DNA of 64,000 bases from Streptomyces monomycini. GTDB lineage: Bacteria > Actinomycetota > Actinomycetes > Streptomycetales > Streptomycetaceae. Under the pieces are notes generated by a model. That model saw only the letters and a program-made list of their open reading frames with translations, was not told where the DNA came from and searched no databases. Positions 51,809 to 63,437 of the stretch are shown here, in pieces. Position 1 is the stretch's first letter, and each line of letters opens with the position of its first letter. The position numbers and the translations under genes are program-made. Where the stretch lies: assembly GCF_022271435.1 (NCBI RefSeq), contig NZ_JAFIQY010000017.1:62001-126000 (forward strand), written 5' to 3'.

Positions 51809-52437
51809 CCGCCGTACCCGCAATCCGTTTGTCTTCGAGCTTGACGACCGCGCAGCAAACGGGCCCGGTGGCATTCCGTGGCCGCCGCGCTCACGAGTCG
51901 TACGAGGTCGGGGGCGCGCCCCTGGCGATCCGCGAGGGGAACACCGTGGCCCCCGCGCCCTGCCCCTGTCCCCGTGGTGGGCAGAGCCGCCTCGATCTCG
52001 CGTCCCGGTTCGGGAGGCCGCACCCACCCCGCGGCCTCCCGTGGGCCCGATCCGTACGGCCACCACGCCCGCGGTGACGGCGGCGGGGACGGCGCGGGCA
52101 TCCGGTCCCCGGTGCCGCGTGCGGTCAGATCCAGCCCCAGCGAGCCCCATTCCAGCCATTCCAGAAGCTCCGGCAGTTCCTCCGCGGCCCCTGCGGTCAC
52201 GAGGACGAGCATCCTGGGACCGGCGGAGCCGCTGCGGTCGATCAGCACGGGCCCGGTGGGGCCCACCCGCCCCAGTACGGCCCGGCCCGCGTCGGCCGGC
52301 AGATCGAGGGCGTCGAAGCGCACCCCGGTCAGCAGCTCCACCGGCTCCGTGCCGGTGGTCGGCCAGCGCAGCTCGTCCTCGTACCACTGCCGTACGGCGG
52401 CGAGGGCGGAGCGGGAGCGCGGGAGCGCGACGGGCAT
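51739..52437 (-). CDS. Conserved Streptomyces hypothetical protein convergent with lsr2
   Basis: A 232-residue protein from ATG 52437. The first 100 residues are well-formed (SALAAVRQWYEDELRWPTTG, VLIDRSGSAGPRMLVLVTAG), then a Pro-rich segment with RAWWPYGSGPREAAGWVRPP. The last 23 codons overlap the lsr2 3' end on the opposite strand. Similar proteins occur between lsr2 and clpC in Streptomyces, sometimes annotated as primase/polymerase-like; I cannot confirm that from motifs. Confidence 0.7.
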   Translation of the reverse strand: MPVALPRSRSALAAVRQWYEDELRWPTTGTEPVELLTGVRFDALDLPADAGRAVLGRVGPTGPVLIDRSGSAGPRMLVLVTAGAAEELPELLEWLEWGSLGLDLTARGTGDRMPAPSPPPSPRAWWPYGSGPREAAGWVRPPEPGREIEAALPTTGTGAGRGGHGVPLADRQGRAPDLVRLVSAAATECHRARLLRGRQARRQTDCGYGGQPFAFSNASRISAGTRPRSLTL

Positions 52438-52946
52438 ACCGGGAGCAACTCGCGAAACTCCGAGAAGTTACGCTGGGTTGACACACGGGTGCGGACTGTC
52501 GCCGCGGAAGGGGGCGTGCGGGGGCGTGACGGCGCAATGGGCGGCGCTCGGGTGTTCGCCCATAGCGGATGGAACGGGCCCACGCCGCATGGAGTGTCCG
52601 TGGCGGCGGGTAAGACATCCCCAGTGGGGAGAGACGGTGCAGCGGCGTGCGCAGCGCTTTTTCCGGAGCGGCGACGGGCTCCGGGCGGGCGTGTCGGTGA
52701 CGGGTGCGTTCGCCACGGGCGTACTGGCCCGGGGCGTATATGCCTGGCCTGCGGGAACATCGTCTCGCACCATCGGGTTGGAGCAGATGTCGGCTGTTCG
52801 GCAGCAGATTTCCCCGCCGTCGCGGGGGTGATCCGGACGGATGTCGGCAGTTGGAATGAGCTGTCCCGTCCCACGGGACTAGCATGCGGAAGGACAGGGA
52901 GGGGACCGACCCCTAACTGCCTGACCGCTCTGAGGAGCGATTAACG
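52438..52946. other. 509-bp upstream region of clpC
   Basis: No gene is supported: the frames present are GC-driven and lack an RBS. It must contain the clpC promoter(s); a TTGACA hexamer at about 52479 has no good -10 partner. See the ClgR-like site at 52554. GAGGAGCG just before 52947 is the clpC RBS. Confidence 0.5.
52554..52567. promoter_or_regulatory. ClgR-like binding site
   Basis: GTTCGCCCATAGCG fits the CGCY-N-A-N-R-GCG core known for the actinobacterial activator ClgR, which turns on clpC and clpP genes. It lies 380 bp upstream of the clpC start. Confidence 0.5.
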
Positions 52947-55466
<2,520 letters not shown>

Positions 55467-55514
55467 CGGCCGGCGGTACGGACCGGGCGCCCAGCGCCTG
55501 ACCGGCACGGCAGC

Positions 55515-55561
55515 CGACGCCGCGGCCCGGGACCTGTTCCAGGTTCCGGGCCGCGGCGTCG
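55515..55561 (+). terminator. 22-bp hairpin after clpC
   Basis: Arms 55515-55536 and 55540-55561 pair at 21 of 22 positions, the other being a G-T wobble, with a 3-nt loop. It is 48 bp past the clpC stop. The following 345 bp up to the next gene contain no supported gene. Confidence 0.85.
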
Positions 55562-55906
55562 TCGTGTGCGGGGGGCGGGAGCCGCGTACGTGCGTTGCCG
55601 CACCACGGGGCGCGGGCGTGGGGCGTCCGAAGCCGTGAGCGGAAGTGTTTTTCCGTACCGGGGTGCGGGGATATCCGTAACCGCCGGGATACGGGGCGTT
55701 CCGCTCCGGTACGGAAGCGGCGCGAGGGTATTGCCCGGCTCCCCCGGACGTAAAGGGAAAACGTCATTCCGGTTTGCTCCGGCGGCATTGTCCGGGCGGC
55801 ACCCGTCCGAATACGTACCGGGTTATTGCGCGGAACCGGGAACTCGAAGGCGGAACGTCGGGTATGGGCCCGGTAAGACAGGCCTGTACCCCGCAGGACC
55901 GCGACA

Positions 55907-58522
55907 TCACAGCTCGACGACGCGGATTCCGTCCGGAACACCGGTGACGGCCGGCATCCGGCGGCTGACCCACAGCTCCTCCAGCCGGGGGAACGCGGCC
56001 AGCCACTCCATCGAGGCCCCGAGGCCGTACGCCAGCCAGAGCCGGCGCAGGCCGTCCGCCGGGACGATGCCGTCGACCAGCTCGGCCACCGTGAACTCCC
56101 CGGCGACCTGGAGGTACGGCCGGCCGCCGAGCCCGCGCAGCGCGGCCAGCTCCGCCACGTCCGCCGCCGGGAAGAACAGCCGGTCCGGGTCCAGGTGGGC
56201 GATGATCTCCCGGGCGTAGCGGTCGGTGTCGTACCGCCGCCAGGCACCGGCGAGCTGCGCCCGTACCGGGTGGTAGGTCCGCTTGCGCAGCCCGGTCAGG
56301 TAGTCGATCGCCATGTCGTCGGTGATGGAGGTGGCCGTGACGGCGAGCAGGTAGGCCTCGCCGTCCGAGACCTCGGCCGGCTCCGGCAGCATCTCCAGGA
56401 CGATCGGGCCGATCCAGCCCAGGGCGCGGGCCCCGGCCACCGTGCTGGGGCGCACCATGTCCCGCGTGAAGCGCCGCACCCGGTGGCGCACCTCCGGGTC
56501 GAGCTCGGCGGCGTGCTCCACACAGGCCGCGGCGAGCAGCTTGCGGTGCCGGGCCTCCGCGGCGCGGATGCCGGGGAGCGGCGCCAGCAGGCCGTTCAGC
56601 AGCGCCGCGCACTCGTCGGGGCGGGCCAGGGCCACGGCCATCCTGATGACGTCCTCCCACTCGGAGAGGTGGGCGTGGTTGAGCAGGAGCCCGAAGTCGT
56701 GGCGCTGGACGGTGGCGCGGGCGGCCAGGAAGTCCTGGAAGGTGCGGTGCACGAAGTCGACGGTGCCCGGGGCCGGTTCGCGCAGCAGCCCGGTGCGGTT
56801 GAGCAGGTGGCGGTAGATCTCCTCGGCGCCGCCCTGGCGCGCGGCGTCCGGGATGGCCGCCAGGTGCTGTGCGAGCGTGTCGACGGCGATCTCGCGGTCC
56901 ATCTCCGAGCGCCCGTTGACCAGCATCCAGTGCGCCAGCTTCTGCAGCAGCTGGATCTTGGGCTGGCGCGGCAGGTCGATTCCGTCCGTGGTGCCCATCG
57001 CCCGCTCCCGGTCCCGCCGCTCCAGCAGCATCGACAGGGCGGCCTCGTACAGCTCTCTGCGGCCGTTGGGCAGATAGCCGCGGCGGTCGCGGTGCAGCGC
57101 GCAGAGCATCCCGCACATCAGCGGGTTGGTGGCGAGCCGTCCCAGGTCACGGGTGATGCGTACGGCGTTGAGCAGGGTGCGTTCGTAGTGCCCGAGGCGG
57201 TCCAGGTCGTCCGGCTCCTGCTGGGCCGCGGCGCGGTGCCAGCGCTGGATGAACGCGGTGATGTCCTCGCGGCTCATCGGGGCCAGCGTCAGTTCGGCGA
57301 AGCCGTCGGCGGTCAGCCAGTCGGCGCGTACGGCGGAGGGGCGGGAGGTGACGATCCAGATGTTGCCCGGGTACAGGGCGGTCCAGTCCCGCAGCTTGCG
57401 GCGCAGCCGCTCCCGCTCGTCCTCGGGTGCCTCGTCCACGCCGTCGATCAGCAGCAGCGCCCGGCCGGCCCGCAGGACGCGGTCGGCCCAGCCCGGCGGC
57501 TGGGCCTCGGCGCCCGGGTAGCCGACCGCCGCGAGGAAGTCGCCGGGGGAGGGCAGGCCGTGCCCGGCGAAGCGGCGCACCGGCAGGAGGAAGGGCACCC
57601 GGCCGTACAGGGCGCGGTGCAGCGGGGCGGGCAGCTCGCCGCGGGCGGTGGCGACGGCCAGCCACTGGAGCAGGGTGGTCTTGCCGGAGCCGGCCACGCC
57701 TCGTACGAGGATCCGGCACCGGCCGGACAGGGCGTGCTCGGCGGGGACGGCGGGCTCCGGGGGGCCGCCGCCGTCCGCGGCGGCGGCCGGTTCGGCCTCG
57801 CAGCGCAGCCCCAGGTAGGCGGCGTCCAGCGGCCAGCTGTCCGGGGAGTGCGCGAGGTCGATGCCGAAGATGGTCAGGTGGTTGTGGAGGACGGCGGTGT
57901 CGTGGGCGTACCGCGTCTCGAAGGCGGCGTCCTCGGCGGAGCGGGACGGCAGCCGGGCGGCCAGGGCGCCGACGGCGTCGTCGAGCCTGCCGAGCGCGCG
58001 CCGGTTCTCGACGAGGGTGCGGGCGCCGAAGCCGGACAGCCGGGTGAAGAACTCCAGGATGTGCAGCGACGCGGTGTCCAGCAGGATGCCGTGCAGCTCG
58101 GCGCCGTCGCCGGTCAGCCCGCGGGTGGCGTCGGGGGCGGCGCGGTGCAGCTGCCGGGTGAGGGTGTCCGCTTCCAGCCGGGCGTCCTGCACGATCTCCA
58201 GGTCGATGTCGCCGAGGGCGCAGAGCGTACGGGCGAGGGCGTCCGCCACGGCCCGGTCCTCGTCGGGGGCGACGGGCCGCTCCAGCGCCGCGCCGGTGGC
58301 GCCGGGCAGCGGGGTCACGGCCCGGTCGACGAGCTTGGCGGCGATGCGCCGTACGTCGCGCTCCCCGAGGGTGCGTCGCTCCCCGCGGAAGGAGACCAGG
58401 CCGCTGATCCGTAAGGGTCGGTCCACCAGGAAGGCGCCGGGGCCGGGGCGGACGAGCAGTTTTCTGACGAGCGGGGCGACGATCTTCGGCAGGAGCCGGG
58501 CCATGACGATCATCGGGTCCAT
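55907..58522 (-). CDS. NACHT-domain NTPase (NLR/STAND-like)
   Basis: An 871-residue protein from ATG 58522, preferred because GGGGGA stands about 8 nt upstream; ATG 58537 is an alternative. A helical N-terminal domain (about residues 1-255) precedes the NACHT NTPase: Walker A GVAGSGKTT at 275-283, Walker B LLLIDGVDE with Asp360, and sensor-like TSRPS. Helical repeats and a short Leu/Trp-rich C-terminal sensor-like region follow (LWLAYGLGASMEWLAAF, PRLEELWVSRRM). STAND/NACHT proteins switch on ligand binding, and several bacterial ones defend against phage. No effector domain such as a nuclease or TIR is recognisable, so the output is unknown. Confidence 0.85.
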   Translation of the reverse strand: MDPMIVMARLLPKIVAPLVRKLLVRPGPGAFLVDRPLRISGLVSFRGERRTLGERDVRRIAAKLVDRAVTPLPGATGAALERPVAPDEDRAVADALARTLCALGDIDLEIVQDARLEADTLTRQLHRAAPDATRGLTGDGAELHGILLDTASLHILEFFTRLSGFGARTLVENRRALGRLDDAVGALAARLPSRSAEDAAFETRYAHDTAVLHNHLTIFGIDLAHSPDSWPLDAAYLGLRCEAEPAAAADGGGPPEPAVPAEHALSGRCRILVRGVAGSGKTTLLQWLAVATARGELPAPLHRALYGRVPFLLPVRRFAGHGLPSPGDFLAAVGYPGAEAQPPGWADRVLRAGRALLLIDGVDEAPEDERERLRRKLRDWTALYPGNIWIVTSRPSAVRADWLTADGFAELTLAPMSREDITAFIQRWHRAAAQQEPDDLDRLGHYERTLLNAVRITRDLGRLATNPLMCGMLCALHRDRRGYLPNGRRELYEAALSMLLERRDRERAMGTTDGIDLPRQPKIQLLQKLAHWMLVNGRSEMDREIAVDTLAQHLAAIPDAARQGGAEEIYRHLLNRTGLLREPAPGTVDFVHRTFQDFLAARATVQRHDFGLLLNHAHLSEWEDVIRMAVALARPDECAALLNGLLAPLPGIRAAEARHRKLLAAACVEHAAELDPEVRHRVRRFTRDMVRPSTVAGARALGWIGPIVLEMLPEPAEVSDGEAYLLAVTATSITDDMAIDYLTGLRKRTYHPVRAQLAGAWRRYDTDRYAREIIAHLDPDRLFFPAADVAELAALRGLGGRPYLQVAGEFTVAELVDGIVPADGLRRLWLAYGLGASMEWLAAFPRLEELWVSRRMPAVTGVPDGIRVVEL

Positions 58523-59105
58523 GCGGTGATCCCCCATCACCTGGTCGACGCCGGCCGGGCCGGGCGCCGTGGACTTCACAGCGTAGGGGGAGACGGGGGC
58601 TCCGGGGGGCTGCTCGGCCGGGCGGAGCCGTCCGGGCGGAGCGCGTTTTTCGTACCGGGCCTTTGGTCCCGATACGGGCAGGCCGAAGACCCGGCGGAAG
58701 ACGCGGGAAAGGCGGGACCCGGTGACATGACGCACAGGCCCTCGGACGCCTACTACGCGGAATAGCGGGCGCTTCACGAGGTGCGGTGGGCGGGAGCGGG
58801 TGCGGGGAACGCCGCAGTACGGCGAGGGGGTTCCCGGGGTGTTCGACAACGCCGTACGTCTCGGTAAAAGCCCAGCTCAGGTGGGTGGTGACCGGAGTGA
58901 TCGGCGGCCGGAAGAGGGAGGGGTTCGCGGGGTTTGGGGCCGGGCGGTGAGGGTAGTCGCGCGGGCCTATTTCCCCGGCTTTTGCTACGGGATGGGGTAG
59001 TAGAAAGGGGTATTGGCAGCATGTCGGATTCGGGTTACCAAGGTGGGGCGTTCCCGGTCGACGGCCGGGGCGCGGCCCTTTCCCTTTCCCGGAGGTAGTC
59101 CCCGC
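58523..59105. other. 583-bp divergent intergenic region
   Basis: No gene is supported. It must carry promoters for the NACHT gene (-) and the M23 peptidase gene (+). I looked for a c-di-AMP (ydaO-type) riboswitch before the peptidase gene and did not find its conserved boxes. Confidence 0.5.
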
Positions 59106-59795
59106 ATGTCGAAGCACCACCCCCTGCACCGCCTGACGAAGAAGTCCACTCTCCGTACCCGCGCCTCCGTGCTCGCGGCGGGCCTGGGCGTCTCCGCGGC
59201 CATGGGCGTCGGGGTGGCCGTGGCGGCCGGGAGCGACGCGCAGGCGCTCGCGCTGGACGGCCTGGCGTCCGACGTCCGCTCCTCGGTGGCCGCGCAGGCC
59301 GACGCTCAGAAGAAGGCCGCCGAGGCGGAGCAGCAGGAGGCCGAGAAGGCCAAGAAGGCCGCCGAGGAGAAGGCCCGCTCCTGGGTGAAGCCGGTGGACG
59401 ACTACAAGCTCGGCATGACCTTCGGGCTGGCGGGCAAGCACTGGTCCCACAACCACAGCGGTCAGGACTTCGTGGTGCCCAGCGGCACGGCCGTGCACGC
59501 CGTGCACGGCGGCACCGTGGTCAAGGCCGGCCCGAACGGCGGCGGCGACGGTCCCGCGTACGGCAACGCGGTCGTGATCAAGCACGACAGCGGTACGTAC
59601 ACCCAGTACGCGCACCTGACCAGCGCCGAGGTCAAGCCGGGCCAGAAGGTGGAGACCGGCCAGGAGATCGCCAAGTCCGGCAGCACCGGCAACTCGACCG
59701 GCCCGCACCTGCACTTCGAGGTCCGTACCGGCCCGAACTACGGCTCCGGCGTCGAGCCGACCGCCTTCCTGAAGGCGCGCGGCGACGGCGTGTGA
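59106..59795 (+). CDS. Secreted M23 peptidoglycan endopeptidase
   Basis: A 229-residue protein from ATG 59106 with RBS GGAGG. A signal peptide (residues about 18-45) is followed by a Lys/Ala/Glu coiled coil (about residues 62-95). The LytM/M23 domain has zinc ligands His and Asp in HNHSGQDF and the HxH motif in GPHLHFE; YTQYAHL supplies the catalytic His. It likely cuts peptide cross-links in the cell wall. No LysM or SH3 wall-binding domain is present. Confidence 0.92.
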   Translation: MSKHHPLHRLTKKSTLRTRASVLAAGLGVSAAMGVGVAVAAGSDAQALALDGLASDVRSSVAAQADAQKKAAEAEQQEAEKAKKAAEEKARSWVKPVDDYKLGMTFGLAGKHWSHNHSGQDFVVPSGTAVHAVHGGTVVKAGPNGGGDGPAYGNAVVIKHDSGTYTQYAHLTSAEVKPGQKVETGQEIAKSGSTGNSTGPHLHFEVRTGPNYGSGVEPTAFLKARGDGV

Positions 59796-59861
59796 TCCCC
59801 GCTCCCGGCGGTGCCGCCTGTACGGCTGGTACCGCCGGTACGTCCGGTATCGCCGGTGCCG

Positions 59862-60440
59862 TCAGCCGAGGTTCGGCGGCTGGGCGGCGGTGATCAGTTC
59901 GGTGGCGACCTCCAGGACGGCCTTGCGCTTGTCCTCGGGGTCGCCTTCGACGTTCTGCATGGCGAACAGCCCCGCGTGCATCGAGAAGATCGCGGTGATG
60001 CAGCGCACCTGGTCCGTCAGCCGCGCCTCCGGCTCCCTGAGCAGTCCGGTGAGCCGGAGCATCCGCTGCTTGAAGGTCTCCCCGATGCTCAGGTCCCGTA
60101 CGGTCGCCTGGTTCTCCTGCATGAAGCGGAAGAGCGGTTCGGCGGAGCGCAGCGCCTCGCTGTAGCGGCGCAGCACCTCGTGCTTGGTCTCCAGGGTGCG
60201 CGGCTGCCCGGCGGCCCACTCGATCAGCTCGTCGATGGGCCGCGCCAGGTCCTGGAAGAGACTGATGACGATGTCTTCCTTGGTCTTGAAGTGGTAGTAC
60301 AGCGCTGCCTTCGTGACGTCGAGCCGCTCGGCGATCTCGCGCAGCGAGGTCTTCTCGTACCCCTGCTCGGCGAACAGCTCCAAGGCGACGTCCTGGATGC
60401 GCTGGCGGGTGTTGCCCCTGCGCGCGTGCGGTGTGCCCAT
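59862..60440 (-). CDS. TetR-family repressor of the DHA2 exporter
   Basis: A 192-residue regulator from ATG 60440; the frame upstream to 60494 is unlikely. The HTH is TSLREIAERLDVTKAALYYHFKTKEDIV. Divergent from a 14-helix exporter gene with a 23-bp dyad in between, so it most likely represses that exporter. Ligand unknown. Confidence 0.9.
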   Translation of the reverse strand: MGTPHARRGNTRQRIQDVALELFAEQGYEKTSLREIAERLDVTKAALYYHFKTKEDIVISLFQDLARPIDELIEWAAGQPRTLETKHEVLRRYSEALRSAEPLFRFMQENQATVRDLSIGETFKQRMLRLTGLLREPEARLTDQVRCITAIFSMHAGLFAMQNVEGDPEDKRKAVLEVATELITAAQPPNLG

Positions 60441-60494
60441 GCTGCTGTTCTCCTGCGTCGGTCGTCCGGGCCGGGGCCGGGGGCCCACACACAA

Positions 60495-60566
60495 ACTTAC
60501 TTGACGCCCGGCTAGTTGCTGGCTACCTTACTGCACTGTACTGAACTAGCCGGGCGGCAAGTAAGT
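60495..60566. promoter_or_regulatory. 23-bp-arm inverted repeat, TetR operator
   Basis: Arms 60495-60517 and 60544-60566 match at 22 of 23 positions and flank a 26-nt AT-richer spacer that probably holds the promoter elements. The half-sites ACTTACTTG and CAAGTAAGT form the outer ends. The dyad covers most of the gap between the divergent genes. Confidence 0.85.
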
Positions 60567-60579
60567 GGGAGAAGCGAAA

Positions 60580-62199
60580 ATGGGGATGTCGCAGACGAAA
60601 GCGACCCCGACGGGGGAGATGGCGAAACCGGCGCAGACCGGGGGGAAGCAGCCGGCCAGCGTCCGTGTGGTGCTGTTCGCGCTGATGATCGCGATGCTGC
60701 TCGCGATGCTGGACAACATGATCGTGGGCACCGCGATGCCCACGATCGTCGGCGAACTGGGCGGGCTGAGCCACCTGTCCTGGGTGGTGACCGCGTACAC
60801 GCTCGCGACCGCCGCCTCCACCCCGATCTGGGGCAAACTGGGCGACCTCTACGGCCGTAAGGGCGTCTTCCTGACGTCCATCGTGATCTTTCTGATCGGC
60901 TCCGCGCTGTCCGGCATGGCCCAGGACATGGGCCAGCTGATCGGCTTCCGGGCGGTGCAGGGCCTGGGCGCCGGCGGTCTGATGGTCGGCGTCATGGCGA
61001 TCATCGGTGACCTGATCCCGCCGCGTGAGCGCGGCAAGTACCAGGGCATGATGGCCGGCGTCATGGCCGTCGCGATGATCGGCGGGCCGCTGGTCGGCGG
61101 CACCATCACCGACCACCTCGGCTGGCGCTGGAGCTTCTACATCAACCTGCCGCTGGGCGCGATCGCCCTGGTCATGGTGACCGCGGTGCTGCACCTGCCG
61201 AAGAAGCGGTCGCAGGCGCGCATCGACTACGTGGGCGCCGTCCTGCTCACCGTCGGCATCACCTCGCTGGTCCTGATCACCACCTGGGGCGGTACGGAGT
61301 ACGACTGGCTGTCGGCCCAGATCGTCGGGCTCGGCGCGGTCGGCGTGGTGTCCCTGCTCGCCTTCGTCTTCACCGAGACCAAGGTCCGCGAGCCCGTGCT
61401 GCCGCTGCACATCTTCCGCAACGGCAACTTCAGCCTCGTCACGCTCATCGGCTTCCTGGTCGGCTTCGTGATGTTCGGGTCGATGACCTTCCTGCCGCTG
61501 TTCCAGCAGACCGTGCAGGGCGCCTCGGCCACCAACTCCGGGCTGCTGCTCCTGCCGATGCTGCTCGCGATGATGGCGGTCTCGCTGGTCGCGGGCCGGG
61601 TCACCACCAACACCGGCAAGTACAAGATCTTCGTGGTGGGCGGCGGCGCGCTGATCACCGCGGGGCTGGCGCTGCTGTCCCTGATGGACACCGGCACCAC
61701 CCGCTTCACCTCGGGTGTGTACATGGCGGTGCTCGGCGCCGGCATGGGCTTCCTGATGCAGACCACGATGCTGATCGCGCAGAACAGCGTCGAGATGAAG
61801 GACATGGGCGTCGGCTCCTCGTCCGCCACCCTGTTCCGTACGATCGGCGGCTCCTTCGGCGTCGCGATCTTCGGAGCGATCTTCAACAACCGGGTGACGG
61901 ACGTGATGACCGAGCGGCTCGGCGCCCAGGGTGCGGGCGCGACCGCGGGTGGCGCCCAGATGGACCCGAAGATGCTTCCCACACTGCCGGCCGCGGTCAA
62001 GGACGCGTACATGCACGCGGTCTCCGGCGGCACCCACCAGGTCTTCGTGTGGGGCGCGCTGATCAGCGTCATCGGCTTCGCCGCGGCCTGGTTCCTCAAG
62101 GAGGTGCCGCTGCGCGGCGGGCCCGCCAAGCCGGCCGAGGGCCCGCAGGACGGCGGCGAGGCCCCGGCGGCCAAGGCTCCCATGGCGGAGGCGGTCTGA
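60580..62199 (+). CDS. MFS multidrug exporter, DHA2 (EmrB/QacA) type
   Basis: A 539-residue exporter with fourteen predicted membrane segments. ATG 60580 has GGGAG 8 nt upstream; GTG 60565 is less likely. Family motifs: LDNMIVGTAMPTIVGELGG in helix 1 (motif D1), GKLGDLYGRKGVFL (motif A) and GPLVGGTITDHLGWRWSFYINLP (motif C region, in parts). The C-terminal tail is Pro/Ala/Gly-rich. Expression is presumably controlled by the adjacent TetR. Drug-like substrate unknown. Confidence 0.93.
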   Translation: MGMSQTKATPTGEMAKPAQTGGKQPASVRVVLFALMIAMLLAMLDNMIVGTAMPTIVGELGGLSHLSWVVTAYTLATAASTPIWGKLGDLYGRKGVFLTSIVIFLIGSALSGMAQDMGQLIGFRAVQGLGAGGLMVGVMAIIGDLIPPRERGKYQGMMAGVMAVAMIGGPLVGGTITDHLGWRWSFYINLPLGAIALVMVTAVLHLPKKRSQARIDYVGAVLLTVGITSLVLITTWGGTEYDWLSAQIVGLGAVGVVSLLAFVFTETKVREPVLPLHIFRNGNFSLVTLIGFLVGFVMFGSMTFLPLFQQTVQGASATNSGLLLLPMLLAMMAVSLVAGRVTTNTGKYKIFVVGGGALITAGLALLSLMDTGTTRFTSGVYMAVLGAGMGFLMQTTMLIAQNSVEMKDMGVGSSSATLFRTIGGSFGVAIFGAIFNNRVTDVMTERLGAQGAGATAGGAQMDPKMLPTLPAAVKDAYMHAVSGGTHQVFVWGALISVIGFAAAWFLKEVPLRGGPAKPAEGPQDGGEAPAAKAPMAEAV

Positions 62200-62220
62200 T
62201 CCGGCACTGAAAATCCCTGG

Positions 62221-62256
62221 CCTGCGGCCCCCGGCGGACATGCCGGGGGCCGCAGG
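62221..62256 (+). terminator. Hairpin terminator after the DHA2 exporter
   Basis: A perfect 15-bp stem (62221-62235 / 62242-62256) with a 6-nt loop begins 22 bp after the exporter stop codon. No T-run. Confidence 0.8.
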
Positions 62257-62315
62257 CATGTCCGCGGGTCAGCCGACGACGGGCCGTTGTCAGTGGTGCG
62301 TGTCAGCATCGGAAC

Positions 62316-62849
62316 ATGAACGGCGACGGGGTGCGGGGCGAGCGGGAGGACGGGCGCGCGGGCGGCGACGACGCGGCGCCGGTGCCCCCGGTGCCCCCGG
62401 TGCCGCTCGCGCGGCTGCGGCAGCTGCGGCGGGCGAAGGACGCGATGGACCGCGACTGGGCCGCACCGCTGGACCTGGCGGCGGTGGCGGCGCATGCCGG
62501 ATATTCCCGCTTCCACTTCATCCGCGCCTTCAAGCAGGTGTACGGCCTCACCCCCGGCCAGTACCTGAGCCGCCGCCGGATCGAGCGGGCCGAGGAGCTG
62601 CTGCGCACGGCCGACCTCGCCGTCACGGAGATCTGCTGGCTGGTCGGCTTCGGGAGTCTCGGCACCTTCTCCGCCCGGTTCAAGGAGCAGACCGGCCTGA
62701 CACCGAGCGCGTACCGCCGGCGGCACGTGGGACAGGGCGCCGGGCTGATACCGGGCTGCTACGCCCTGCTGTGGTCCGGCGGCTTCAAGTCGTTCGAGAG
62801 CCGGGACGGGACGGCCCCGGCGGACCGCAATTTCCGAGAAGGCGGGTAG
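62316..62849 (+). CDS. AraC-family transcriptional regulator
   Basis: A 177-residue AraC protein without a sensor domain. Two HTHs are seen: DLAAVAAHAGYSRFHFIRAFK and AVTEICWLVGFGSLGTFSARFKEQTGLTPSAYR (in parts). The first 30 residues are Pro/Gly-rich. It is followed 54 bp later by a VOC-family gene, a pairing found repeatedly in actinobacteria, so it probably activates that gene. Confidence 0.9.
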   Translation: MNGDGVRGEREDGRAGGDDAAPVPPVPPVPLARLRQLRRAKDAMDRDWAAPLDLAAVAAHAGYSRFHFIRAFKQVYGLTPGQYLSRRRIERAEELLRTADLAVTEICWLVGFGSLGTFSARFKEQTGLTPSAYRRRHVGQGAGLIPGCYALLWSGGFKSFESRDGTAPADRNFREGG

Positions 62850-62903
62850 CGGAAGCGCTGCCTACGGTGAAGAGGACCGCGCAGAAATCCACGGAGGCAC
62901 GCC

Positions 62904-63359
62904 ATGATCAAGGGACTCGCCATCACCACCGTCTGGGTCCTCGACCAGGACCGGGCGAAGGAGTTCTACACCGACAAGCTCGGGCTGGAGGTCCGTACGG
63001 ACATGCGGATGGGCGGTGCGGACGGGATGCGCTGGCTGACCGTCGGCGCCAAGGACCAGCCCGAGGTGGAGCTGACGCTGATGGTCCCCGGCCCGCCCGG
63101 CATGGACCCGGAGGCCGGCGAGCAGCTCAAGCAGCTGGTGAGCAAGGGGCTGATGGGCGCCGGAGTGCTGGCCACGGACGACGTGCAGGCCGATTACGCC
63201 GCGCTGAAGGCCAAGGGCGTGGAGTTCCTCCAGGAGCCGCAGGAGCGCCCGTACGGCACCGAGGCGATATTCCGCGACGACTCCGGCAACTGGTTCTCGC
63301 TGACCCAGCGCAGCGAGCAGCTCGACCTGGGCAAGGACTGGGGGGAGTGCGGGGAGTAG
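62904..63359 (+). CDS. VOC (glyoxalase/bleomycin-resistance) superfamily protein
   Basis: A 151-residue protein from ATG 62904 with GGAGG upstream. Two beta-alpha-beta-beta-beta units are evident: TTVWVLDQDRAKEFYTDKLGLEV and GVLATDDVQADYAALKAKGVEF (in parts), ending FRDDSGNWFSLTQ. Such proteins bind metals or hydrophobic drugs. The specific reaction cannot be deduced. Confidence 0.88.
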   Translation: MIKGLAITTVWVLDQDRAKEFYTDKLGLEVRTDMRMGGADGMRWLTVGAKDQPEVELTLMVPGPPGMDPEAGEQLKQLVSKGLMGAGVLATDDVQADYAALKAKGVEFLQEPQERPYGTEAIFRDDSGNWFSLTQRSEQLDLGKDWGECGE

Positions 63360-63437
63360 CCACCGCGCCGAGGACGGCTGGCCGGGGGCCGGGGGCCGGG
63401 GGCCGGGGGGCTGCCCCCACCGGTCCGGCGGCCGCCC

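Noticed and set aside
58840..59105. c-di-AMP (ydaO-type) riboswitch before the M23 peptidase gene
   Set aside because: Such switches are common upstream of Streptomyces cell-wall hydrolases, but I could not find the conserved boxes or the expected stem arrangement.
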